NCBI GenBank assembly: GCA_009930125.1 | Contig: RZYZ01000116.1 | Coordinates: 1-6,515 of the forward strand | Origin: Clostridia bacterium | GTDB taxonomy: Bacteria > Bacillota > Clostridia > Clostridiales > Clostridiaceae | Reading direction: 5' to 3' | DNA length: 6,515 nt | Notes under the pieces: generated by a model | Database searches by the model: none | What the model was told of the DNA's origin: nothing | The model's input: the letters and a program-made list of their open reading frames with translations, nothing else | Shown here: one piece after another, positions 1 to 6,013 of the stretch | How the letters are laid out: each line of letters opens with the position of its first letter | How positions within the stretch are numbered: position 1 is the first letter of the stretch | Program-made: the position numbers and the translations under genes

Positions 1-103
1 TGGCATGCCCTCAGCTTGGGGTCATACTCGCCTACTGGAAACAGACTGGCGTTTAATCACCCAAGAATCCCATTGCTTTAGCTGTGGGAGTGTCAAAGGG
101 GTA
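1..103 (+). other. Frame-scrambled 5' part of the antiporter gene
   Basis: Pieces resembling the usual NhaC N-terminus appear here in alternating frames: ALSL in frame 1 (7-18), LGVILAYW in frame 3 (15-38), LA in frame 1 (46-51), LITQE in frame 2 (53-67), PIALAVGV in frame 3 (69-92), then VKGVMILV in frame 2 from 92 onward. Read together they give roughly ALSL..LGVILA..LITQEPIALAVGV.KGVMILV, which looks like the first transmembrane helix and its flank in this family. The next 1,400 bases stay in one frame. I infer several single-base indels confined to the edge, more likely poor sequence at a contig end than genuine gene decay. The comparison with the family is from memory, not an alignment. 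Confidence 0.55.
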
Positions 104-1519
104 ATGATTCTTGTGAACTACAATCCCATCAAAGCCGTCACCGAAACCATTCAGACCTACCTTTTCGGACAGCTGCAGGATTCCTATAACGCTGGAGTCC
201 TGGTGCTTCTGGTCTTCATCGGAGGCTTCATCGCTCTGATGGAAAAGTCCGGCGGCGCCCTGGCCTTTGCAGGCAAGGCATCCAAAATCATCAAGTCCAG
301 TGCCAAAGTGCAGCTGGCGGCATGGATCGGGGGAATCATCATTTTTTTCTCAGACCTTGGTACCCCGCTGATCATCGGACCCATCTTCGAGCCTCTTTTC
401 GACAAGCTCAAGGTGTCCAAGGAAAAACTGGCCTACATCATCGATTCCACGGCTTCTCCTGTGGCGGTCCTTGTGCCCTTCATCGGATGGGGAGTCTACA
501 TCATGGGACTCATCCAGAAGGAGTACGAGCTCCTTGGCATCGCGGAATCCGACTGGACCGCATTCATCAAGTCCATTCCATTCAACATCTATTCCATACT
601 GGCCGTGCTCTTCGTTCCACTCATCGCCTTTGCCGGATATGAGTTCAGTGCCATGGCCAAAGCGGAGAAGAGAGTGCAGGAAACTGGCGAGAAATACTGG
701 AAGACATCTAGGCCTATGAGAAAGACCGATACAGAAGGTGCGGTGGAAAGCAAGTCTTCCCTGATCTTTGTACCCTTATTCGTACTCTTCATCACCCTCT
801 TCGGGATTCTGGCTCCCCTGGGCTTTCCGTTCACTCAGGTGCCCGGAAGCGCATTTAGAGGCGCCCTGAGCACCGGATACCTTCTGGCAGCGGCAGTGCT
901 CATCGCCATGATGGTCTACTACAAGGTGAAGTCCTTTGAAGAAACCTTCAGCATCTATCTAGGCGGTATGGCCAAGATGATGAATGTGGCCATCATTCTG
1001 GTTCTGGCCTGGTCCTTGAGCGCTGTCAGCAAAGAGCTCGGCACCTCCGCCTACATCATCAGCATCACAGACGGCAATCTGCCGGCTTTCCTGATTCCTG
1101 CTGTGACTTTCCTCATCGGCGCGGTATTATCCTTTGCCACAGGAAGCTCCTGGGGAACCTACGCGATTCTGATGCCTCTGGTCATTCCCATGTCCGTGGC
1201 TTTAGGCGCACCCATCTACGCCTCCATCGGCGCAGTCCTTGCAGGAGGAATGTTTGGTGACCACTGCTCCCCTATATCGGATACGACGATTCTCGCCTCC
1301 TCCGGTGCAGGCTGCGATCACGTGGACCATGTGAAGACCCAGCTGCCTTATGCGCTCATGAATGGAGGAGCTTCCTTCATCGGCTATCTCCTGGCAGGCA
1401 TCACAGGAAGCGCCCTGTCTGTTGTGGTCTCCTTTGCGCTTCTGGTGACTCTGTATCTTGTCACCTCCAAATACAAAGGTGTGAAGATCAGTGATGTTGG
1501 CTTCAGCGAAGCTGCATAG
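5..1519 (+). CDS. NhaC-family Na+/H+ (or metabolite) antiporter, N-terminus missing or scrambled
   Basis: This is a polytopic inner-membrane antiporter of the NhaC family (PF03553), which contains Na+/H+ antiporters and the malate/lactate exchanger MleN. The family signature FSDLGTPLIIGPIFEP lies at residues 115-130, DSTASPVAVLVPF at 147-159, and GDHCSPISDTTILASSGAGCDHVDHV at about 418-443. About ten hydrophobic segments run from residue 63 to 487, with a charged loop at about 214-250. The frame is solid from about residue 31 (KGVMILVNYNP) to the TAG stop. Residues 1-30 are polar, Cys/His-rich and unlike any family N-terminus. The ATG at position 5 is therefore probably not the true start. 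The in-frame ATG at 104 has AAAGGGG only two bases away, too close to be a good ribosome site. The real start probably lies left of the window. argH follows after 29 bases, suggesting one transcript. The substrate cannot be read from sequence; Na+/H+ exchange is the default family assignment. Confidence 0.88.
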   Translation: MPSAWGHTRLLETDWRLITQESHCFSCGSVKGVMILVNYNPIKAVTETIQTYLFGQLQDSYNAGVLVLLVFIGGFIALMEKSGGALAFAGKASKIIKSSAKVQLAAWIGGIIIFFSDLGTPLIIGPIFEPLFDKLKVSKEKLAYIIDSTASPVAVLVPFIGWGVYIMGLIQKEYELLGIAESDWTAFIKSIPFNIYSILAVLFVPLIAFAGYEFSAMAKAEKRVQETGEKYWKTSRPMRKTDTEGAVESKSSLIFVPLFVLFITLFGILAPLGFPFTQVPGSAFRGALSTGYLLAAAVLIAMMVYYKVKSFEETFSIYLGGMAKMMNVAIILVLAWSLSAVSKELGTSAYIISITDGNLPAFLIPAVTFLIGAVLSFATGSSWGTYAILMPLVIPMSVALGAPIYASIGAVLAGGMFGDHCSPISDTTILASSGAGCDHVDHVKTQLPYALMNGGASFIGYLLAGITGSALSVVVSFALLVTLYLVTSKYKGVKISDVGFSEAA

Positions 1520-1533
1520 GGAAAAAGAAATTC

Positions 1534-1540
1534 AAGGAGG
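1534..1540 (+). promoter_or_regulatory. Ribosome binding site that fixes the TTG start of argH
   Basis: AAGGAGG is a full match to the anti-Shine-Dalgarno sequence, with eight bases to the TTG at 1549. No ATG lies at a suitable distance. The first in-frame ATG (codon 13) would remove the conserved LWGSRF start of the enzyme, so the TTG start is preferred. It lies in the 29-base gap after the antiporter stop, and no terminator is visible in that gap. Confidence 0.9.
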
Positions 1541-1548
1541 AAAATCAA

Positions 1549-2952
1549 TTGAAAAATCTATGGGGTTCCAGATTCCAGAAACAGATGGATCAGATGGTGG
1601 AAGAATTCAACGCTTCCATCACCTTTGACATCGCCCTGTACAAGCAGGACATCAGAGGAAGCATCGCCCATGCGAAGATGCTCACGAAGATGAACCATCT
1701 CACGGAGGAAGAACTGGAGCAGATCATAACCGGACTTAAGAAGATCGAAAAGAAAATCGAAGAAGGAGTTCTTTCCTTCACCTATGAGGATGAGGACATC
1801 CACATGGCCGTCGAGAGCCAGCTGATCAAAGAAATCGGAGATGTGGGCAGAAAGCTGCACACAGCTAGAAGCCGAAACGACCAGGTGATTCTGGATGTGC
1901 GGCTCTATCTGAAAGAGGAGATGGAAGAGCTCTTTGATATCATCCAGGTGCTTCTGAATACCCTGATGGAAAAGGCGGAAAGCCACAAGGAAATGCTCAT
2001 GCCCGGTTTCACCCATCTGCAGCATGCACAGCCTGTCACCGTGGGATTTCATCTCATGGCCTACTTCCAGCAGTTTAAAAGAGATCTGGAAAGACTGAAG
2101 GACTGCTACAAAAGAACGGACTATAATCCTCTGGGCGCCTGCGCCCTGGCCGGCACCACCATCCCCATCGACCGTTTCTATACGGCGGATCTTCTGGGCT
2201 TTTCTGCCGTGACGGAAAACGCCATGGATACGGTGGCCGACCGGGACTTCATCGTGGAGTTTTTGAGCGTATCCTCCCTCTTCATGGCCCATCTGAGCAG
2301 ACTTTCTGAAGAATTCATTCTCTGGAATGCGCAGGAATTCAGCTTCATCGAAATCGATGACGGATTCTGCACGGGCAGCAGCATCATGCCTCAGAAGAAG
2401 AATCCGGACATTCCTGAACTCATTCGTGGCAAGACCGGCCGTGTCTATGGTCATCTTCTGGGACTGCTTACGGTGCTGAAGGGTCTGCCCATGGCCTTCA
2501 ACAAGGATTTCCAGGAAGACAAGGAGGCGCTCTTTGATACGGTGAAGACCGTGAAGACCAGCGCCGTGATCTTCTCCCAGATGCTGGAGAACACCACCTT
2601 CAAAGAAGAAAACATAAAGAAACATATGGACAAAGGCTTCCTGGCCGCCACAGATCTTGCCGAATATCTGGTGACCCAGGGCGTTCCCTTCCGCACATCC
2701 CATGAACTGGTGGGTGCCATTGTCAAGTATTGTGAAAAGACCGGTGAAACACTGATGACGCTGAAAGATGAGGTCCTTCCGGACATCGATGGGCGCCTTC
2801 AGGGCATAAGCCTTCCGGATCTTAGTAGCAGTGCCTGCATTCATAGAAGAAGCTCCTTCGGAGGAACTTCACCCGCCGACGTCATGAGCCAGATCGAAAA
2901 AGGGAAAGAAGTGCTGGAGTGGTCCATTAGAAATAACGAAGTTCTGTATTAA
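1549..2952 (+). CDS. argH: Argininosuccinate lyase
   Basis: A cytoplasmic enzyme of the fumarase/aspartase superfamily that splits argininosuccinate into arginine and fumarate, the last step of arginine biosynthesis; it normally works as a homotetramer. At 467 residues it has the usual family length. It starts with the typical LWGSRF (residues 4-9). Superfamily motifs follow in order: TARSRNDQ at 105-112, GFTHLQHAQP at 153-162 with the catalytic His156, and the mobile signature loop GSSIMPQKKNPD at 276-287 carrying the catalytic serine. The ArgH C-terminal domain closes with RRSSFGGTSP at 433-442. Translation starts at TTG (1549) behind an ideal ribosome site. It is the second gene after the antiporter and is followed directly by a terminator. 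argG, its frequent partner, is not in the window. No frameshift or missing key residue is seen. Leu TTA/CTA and Ser TCA codons are nearly absent. Confidence 0.97.
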   Translation: MKNLWGSRFQKQMDQMVEEFNASITFDIALYKQDIRGSIAHAKMLTKMNHLTEEELEQIITGLKKIEKKIEEGVLSFTYEDEDIHMAVESQLIKEIGDVGRKLHTARSRNDQVILDVRLYLKEEMEELFDIIQVLLNTLMEKAESHKEMLMPGFTHLQHAQPVTVGFHLMAYFQQFKRDLERLKDCYKRTDYNPLGACALAGTTIPIDRFYTADLLGFSAVTENAMDTVADRDFIVEFLSVSSLFMAHLSRLSEEFILWNAQEFSFIEIDDGFCTGSSIMPQKKNPDIPELIRGKTGRVYGHLLGLLTVLKGLPMAFNKDFQEDKEALFDTVKTVKTSAVIFSQMLENTTFKEENIKKHMDKGFLAATDLAEYLVTQGVPFRTSHELVGAIVKYCEKTGETLMTLKDEVLPDIDGRLQGISLPDLSSSACIHRRSSFGGTSPADVMSQIEKGKEVLEWSIRNNEVLY

Positions 2953-2962
2953 GCAGTGCTTA

Positions 2963-2995
2963 GGAAAGAAGAGGTTTGACCTCTTCTTTTCTTTT
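2963..2995 (+). terminator. Rho-independent terminator after argH
   Basis: AAAGAAGAGGT (2965-2975) pairs perfectly with ACCTCTTCTTT (2979-2989) around the loop TTG. The stem can be lengthened by G-T and G-C pairs at 2964/2990 and 2963/2991. A T-rich tail (TTTTCTTTT) runs to 2995. It begins about ten bases after the argH stop and should end the antiporter-argH transcript, isolating it from the exporter genes downstream. Confidence 0.92.
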
Positions 2996-3078
2996 GCAGA
3001 AAAGACTGATCTGAGATGCACACTTCTTTCCCATGCTGTATACTGAAGCTGCCAGACTGCTTTTCAGAGGATATGCAG

Positions 3079-3107
3079 TTGACAATCCTATAGCAGTAAG
3101 ATATATT
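3079..3107 (+). promoter_or_regulatory. Sigma-A-type promoter for the ABC exporter operon
   Basis: TTGACA (3079-3084) is a perfect -35 box. TATATT (3102-3107) is a -10 box with one mismatch to TATAAT, and the spacer is 17 bases. Transcription would start near 3113-3116, giving a leader of about 36 bases before the ATG at 3152. The promoter lies downstream of the argH terminator, so the exporter should have its own transcript. This is a consensus match only; no transcript data are available. Confidence 0.85.
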
Positions 3108-3141
3108 GTTATGTAAGTAACAAGCTAATTTGTTCAAACAA
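3106..3141 (+). promoter_or_regulatory. Candidate operator: two TTGTT/AACAA dyads at the transcription start
   Basis: TTGTTA (3106-3111) and TAACAA (3118-3123) form a perfect six-base inverted repeat with a six-base gap, overlapping the end of the -10 box and the expected start site. A second dyad, TTGTT-CA-AACAA (3130-3141), touches the AAGGAG ribosome site at 3140-3145. The same half-site thus occurs four times in 36 bases. The position is typical for a repressor, and GntR/YtrA-type regulators often control such exporters, but no regulator gene is present here. In RNA, AACAAG (3119-3124) could pair with TTTGTT (3129-3134) around CTAA, a weak hairpin. A/T-rich leaders produce short dyads by chance, so this remains a hypothesis. 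Confidence 0.4.
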
Positions 3142-3151
3142 GGAGAATACT

Positions 3152-4060
3152 ATGAAACTGGAAGTGAAAAACATACACAAGAGTTTTTCCGACGTGAAAA
3201 TCCTCAAGGACATCTCCTTTGAGGTGGAAAGCGGAAAAGCCATGGGTTTTCTCGGTAGAAACGGTGCCGGAAAAACCACTACCCTGCGTGCGCTCATGGG
3301 TGTTTTCAGGCAGGATCAGGGAGAATTCATTCTGGACGGAAAGATCTTCAGGCCGGAAGACTATAAGGTAGGCTACCTCCCCGAAGAAAGAGGCATGTAT
3401 CCCAAAGAGGAGATTGCCCATCAGCTGGAGTATTTCGGAAAACTTCGTGGCGGAGACAAAAATGAGCTTCGAAGAAACATCGACTACTGGCTGGACCGGG
3501 TGGACCTCTCCGCCTATAAGAAGAAAAAGCTCGAGACCCTGTCCAAGGGGAATCAGCAGAAAATCCAGATCGTGCAGTCTCTGGTGAACAATCCGGACAT
3601 TGTGATTCTGGATGAACCCTTCAGCGGACTGGATCCGGTGAATTCCATGGTCCTCAAGGACATCATTGTGGAACTCATCTCCGACAACAAGCTGGTGATC
3701 TTCTCCAGTCATCAGATGTCCTATGTGGAGGAGTTCTGTGACGAGATCACCCTCATCAACCAGGGCGAAATCGTGCTGACGGGAAACCTCAGCAGCATCA
3801 AGACGGAGCGAGGAAAAAACCACATTCGTCTGTCCGCAGACAAAGCGGATGAGAACATGCTGCGAAAAGCGCTCTCCTCTTTCGGAGAAACCCATATCAG
3901 AGAAGACAAGACCTCCTACATCGTCCATGTCCCCGGAGAAGACAATCCTTCGGTGATCATGAGAAGACTTCTGGAGGAAGGCGTGGAAGTCAGAAGCTTC
4001 TCCCCTTATCTGCCTTCCCTGACTGAAATCTTTGTGGAAACGGCAGGTGACAAACTATGA
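3152..4060 (+). CDS. ABC transporter ATP-binding protein, NatA/YhaQ type
   Basis: The cytoplasmic ATPase subunit of an ABC-2 type exporter. It has Walker A GRNGAGKT at residues 35-42, the signature motif LSKGNQQK at 130-137, Walker B IVILDE at 150-155, D-loop SGLD at 158-161 and switch His187 in SSH. The Q-loop region reads GYLPEERGMYP (74-84) with Glu where most ABC ATPases have Gln; as I recall, this and the LSKGNQQK signature are typical of the NatA/YhaQ subgroup. Residues from about 215 to 302 form an extra C-terminal domain resembling DUF4162. At 302 residues it matches YhaQ better than the shorter NatA. The ATG start has AAGGAG six bases upstream. The stop overlaps the next start by ATGA, so the two subunits are translationally coupled. 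Na+ efflux is known for NatAB; the substrate here is not proven, and drug, peptide or solvent export is also possible. Confidence 0.93.
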   Translation: MKLEVKNIHKSFSDVKILKDISFEVESGKAMGFLGRNGAGKTTTLRALMGVFRQDQGEFILDGKIFRPEDYKVGYLPEERGMYPKEEIAHQLEYFGKLRGGDKNELRRNIDYWLDRVDLSAYKKKKLETLSKGNQQKIQIVQSLVNNPDIVILDEPFSGLDPVNSMVLKDIIVELISDNKLVIFSSHQMSYVEEFCDEITLINQGEIVLTGNLSSIKTERGKNHIRLSADKADENMLRKALSSFGETHIREDKTSYIVHVPGEDNPSVIMRRLLEEGVEVRSFSPYLPSLTEIFVETAGDKL

Positions 4061-5304
4061 GAAATCTGAAAACCGTCTATCTCTTTGAACTGGGCAGCCT
4101 TCTGAAGAAGAAGGCCTACATCGTCACCACGGTCATCATCTGCGTTCTGATTCTCGTGGTCACTACCCTGCCCACCATCCAGAGCTTCATGGGTGGAGCA
4201 GAGACGGGAGAGGAAGGGGCTTTCCAGGAAGGAACCTTCGGCATCTACAATGAATCGGACGAGATCACGCTGACGCATCTAGGTGAAAAGCTTCCAGGCG
4301 TGACGCTTCTTCCTTATGACAGTGAAGAGGCGCTGAAGGAAGCGGTGCTGGAGGAGGCGGTGAGCTCCGGCTATATCCTGAAATCCTCCACGGCCTATGT
4401 CAGTGTGCTCAATAACGTCGCCATGAATTCCGGTGGAGACTACCTCATGGATTCGGCCCTTCGCCTCGTCAATGAAGACCTGGCGCTGCAGAAAGGCGGC
4501 CATGACGTGGAAGGCATCCGAAGCATCATGAGCGGCATCACCATCACCCAGGAGGAGCCCATCGTACTTGGCAAGGATGTCCAGAACAACTACTGGGTGG
4601 TCTACATTCTCATCATGCTCACCTTCATGATGATCATGTTCTATGGAAACAACGTGGCCACCTATGTGGCCAGAGAAAAAAGCGACCGCACCATGGAGAT
4701 CCTCATCACAAGCTCTGATTCCAACAGCCTGATCATCGGAAAAGTGCTGGCATCGGGCACAGCCGGAATCATTCAGGCCCTCTTCATGGGTGTGACCCTC
4801 TTCATAGGATACAGGCTCAATTACAGAAACTACGATGAGGAGATCCTTGATTTTCTGAACATGAATGTGGATCCGAAGCTTCTTCTGGTCTACTTCATCT
4901 TCGCCTTCACAGGCTACTTCCTCTTCCTCTTCGTCTATGCGAGCATCGGCGCCCTCATGACCAAGGTGGAGGATGTGCCATCGGCCACAACCCTAGTGAC
5001 CATGTTCGTCATGGCCGCCTACTTCATCGCCATGTTCTCTCTGGGACTTTCCAATGAAAGCATCATCCTGAAGATCGCCTCCTACTTCCCCTTCACATCC
5101 TTCATGGTCATGTTTGTACGGTATGCCATCACCAGCGTATCCCTTTTCACCGTGGCCATATCCTACGGAATCCTCATACTCACAGCGGTTTTCACCGCCT
5201 TCGCTTCCGTGAAGATCTACCGCTTCGGTACGCTGAACTACGGAAACACCGGCAGCGTGGTGAAGCTCATCAAAACCGCTCTGAAAGACGACAATGGACG
5301 ATAG
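4057..5304 (+). CDS. ABC-2 type exporter permease, NatB/YhaP type
   Basis: The membrane subunit that pairs with the ATPase encoded immediately upstream. The 415-residue product has the ABC2_membrane_3 layout: a first helix at about residues 21-40, a large domain at about 41-176 expected outside the membrane, then helices near 178-200, 230-252, 274-300, 310-331 and 360-386, plus a hydrophobic stretch at 338-358. YVAREKSDRTMEILITSS (203-220), just after the second helix, is the characteristic cytoplasmic segment of NatB-like permeases. The start ATG lies inside the upstream stop (ATGA), with AGGTGA six bases before it. Length is close to B. subtilis YhaP and somewhat longer than NatB. It should form a heteromeric exporter with two copies of each subunit. 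Na+ extrusion is a family-based guess; the substrate is unknown. The frame is intact, and a terminator follows. Confidence 0.92.
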   Translation: MRNLKTVYLFELGSLLKKKAYIVTTVIICVLILVVTTLPTIQSFMGGAETGEEGAFQEGTFGIYNESDEITLTHLGEKLPGVTLLPYDSEEALKEAVLEEAVSSGYILKSSTAYVSVLNNVAMNSGGDYLMDSALRLVNEDLALQKGGHDVEGIRSIMSGITITQEEPIVLGKDVQNNYWVVYILIMLTFMMIMFYGNNVATYVAREKSDRTMEILITSSDSNSLIIGKVLASGTAGIIQALFMGVTLFIGYRLNYRNYDEEILDFLNMNVDPKLLLVYFIFAFTGYFLFLFVYASIGALMTKVEDVPSATTLVTMFVMAAYFIAMFSLGLSNESIILKIASYFPFTSFMVMFVRYAITSVSLFTVAISYGILILTAVFTAFASVKIYRFGTLNYGNTGSVVKLIKTALKDDNGR

Positions 5305-5346
5305 AAAGAGAACCTTTGGTGCTTCAGCGCTGTAATAAATCAAAAT

Positions 5347-5402
5347 AAGACAGGCATCTCGGAGGGAAGATAATCTCTTCCCGCACGAGGTGCCTGTCTT
5401 TT
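5347..5402. terminator. Long two-tier hairpin, bidirectional terminator between convergent genes
   Basis: AAGACAGGCA (5347-5356) pairs perfectly with TGCCTGTCTT (5391-5400). The stem continues through a T-G wobble and CTCG/CGAG to 5361/5386. After a small internal loop, a second stem GGGAAGA/TCTTCCC (5364-5370/5376-5382) closes on TAATC. On the plus strand TTTT follows (5399-5402), suited to ending the exporter transcript. Read on the minus strand, the same stem is followed by a T-rich run (TTATTTTGATTT), suited to ending the coaE-transglycosylase transcript. It lies in the 139-base gap between the two convergent stop codons. Confidence 0.88.
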
Positions 5403-5443
5403 CCATCTGTCGATCTCTTTCTTACGGTCTTCCCTACAGATGC

Positions 5444-6013
5444 CTACTTGTAGAAATAGAGCAGCCGGTAGATCTTCTCCCTCTGAAGGACACGCTCCAC
5501 ATAGTCTCTCGTTTCCGCAAAAGGAATGTTCAGAAGGATATCCCCATCGGAGATCTCCTCATCTAGAAGCCATGTCCTGACCCGATTCGGTCCCGCATTA
5601 TAGGCCGCAAGGAGCGTCTCCACCCTGGGAAAGCTCTCCTTGAGATAGCTGAGATACCAGGTGCCCATCCGGATGTTCAGCTCCGGGTCCTTCAGCATCT
5701 CTTCCGTAAAGGAGGAGATCTTTAGCTGCTGGGATATGAACTGCCCCGTATCCGGCGTCACCTGCATGAGCCCGATGGCCCCTGCCGGAGAAACCGCATC
5801 TTCTCTGAACCTGGACTCCGTGTGGATCACGGCATAGACCAGGAAAGGATCCACGTCATATTCCTTTGCATAGGTCGTAACGGTCTCCTCATGCTCCATG
5901 GGGAATAGCCTTCCATAGAGCACATACGCTGATGCCAGCACCAGCAGAAGTATACTCACGAGGATGCTAAGTCCACGGATCCCTCTTTTTCTTTTCTGTT
6001 TCTTTCTTGCCAT
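5444..6013 (-). CDS. Membrane-anchored SLT-type lytic transglycosylase
   Basis: A peptidoglycan-cleaving enzyme that cuts the MurNAc-GlcNAc bond to leave 1,6-anhydroMurNAc ends. The 189-residue protein opens with a very basic stretch (residues 2-13), then one hydrophobic helix at about 14-34 (signal anchor, catalytic part outside the cell). The Slt70-like fold follows: ESRF at 66-69 with catalytic Glu66, GAIGLMQVTP at 78-87, AAYNAGPNRV at 136-145 and ETRDYVERV at 167-175. All the usual SLT motifs are present and no extra cell-wall-binding domain is seen. The ATG at 6013 is preferred because the next Met (residue 39) would discard the anchor. Its ribosome site is weak (AGGT, seven bases upstream). 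The gene begins 47 bases inside the end of coaE, so translation is probably coupled to coaE. This gene order is familiar in Clostridia. Confidence 0.95.
   Translation of the reverse strand: MARKKQKRKRGIRGLSILVSILLLVLASAYVLYGRLFPMEHEETVTTYAKEYDVDPFLVYAVIHTESRFREDAVSPAGAIGLMQVTPDTGQFISQQLKISSFTEEMLKDPELNIRMGTWYLSYLKESFPRVETLLAAYNAGPNRVRTWLLDEEISDGDILLNIPFAETRDYVERVLQREKIYRLLYFYK

Noticed and set aside
340..350. Run of seven T in the antiporter as a possible slippage or frameshift site
   Set aside because: The frame is maintained on both sides and the run codes Phe-Phe in a conserved membrane segment (IIIFFSDLGTP).
1558..2844. A 428-codon open frame on the minus strand opposite argH
   Set aside because: Its codons align exactly with the argH codons, and it stays open only because argH avoids Leu TTA/CTA and Ser TCA. 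The translation shows no recognisable domain, and argH is intact and strongly conserved.
3043..3067. Small hairpin CTGAA...TTCAG upstream of the exporter promoter
   Set aside because: Only five pairs plus a bulged GC pair around a nine-base loop, with no T tail; expected by chance.
3134..3928. A 264-codon open frame on the minus strand opposite the ABC ATPase
   Set aside because: The same codon-aligned shadow effect; no domain and no plausible ribosome site, while the plus-strand ATPase has every motif.
4993..5406. Minus-strand open frame of 137 codons over the permease end and the terminator
   Set aside because: It would read through the hairpin and the conserved permease helices. Its composition (many His, Gly, Asp) is typical of antisense shadow translation.
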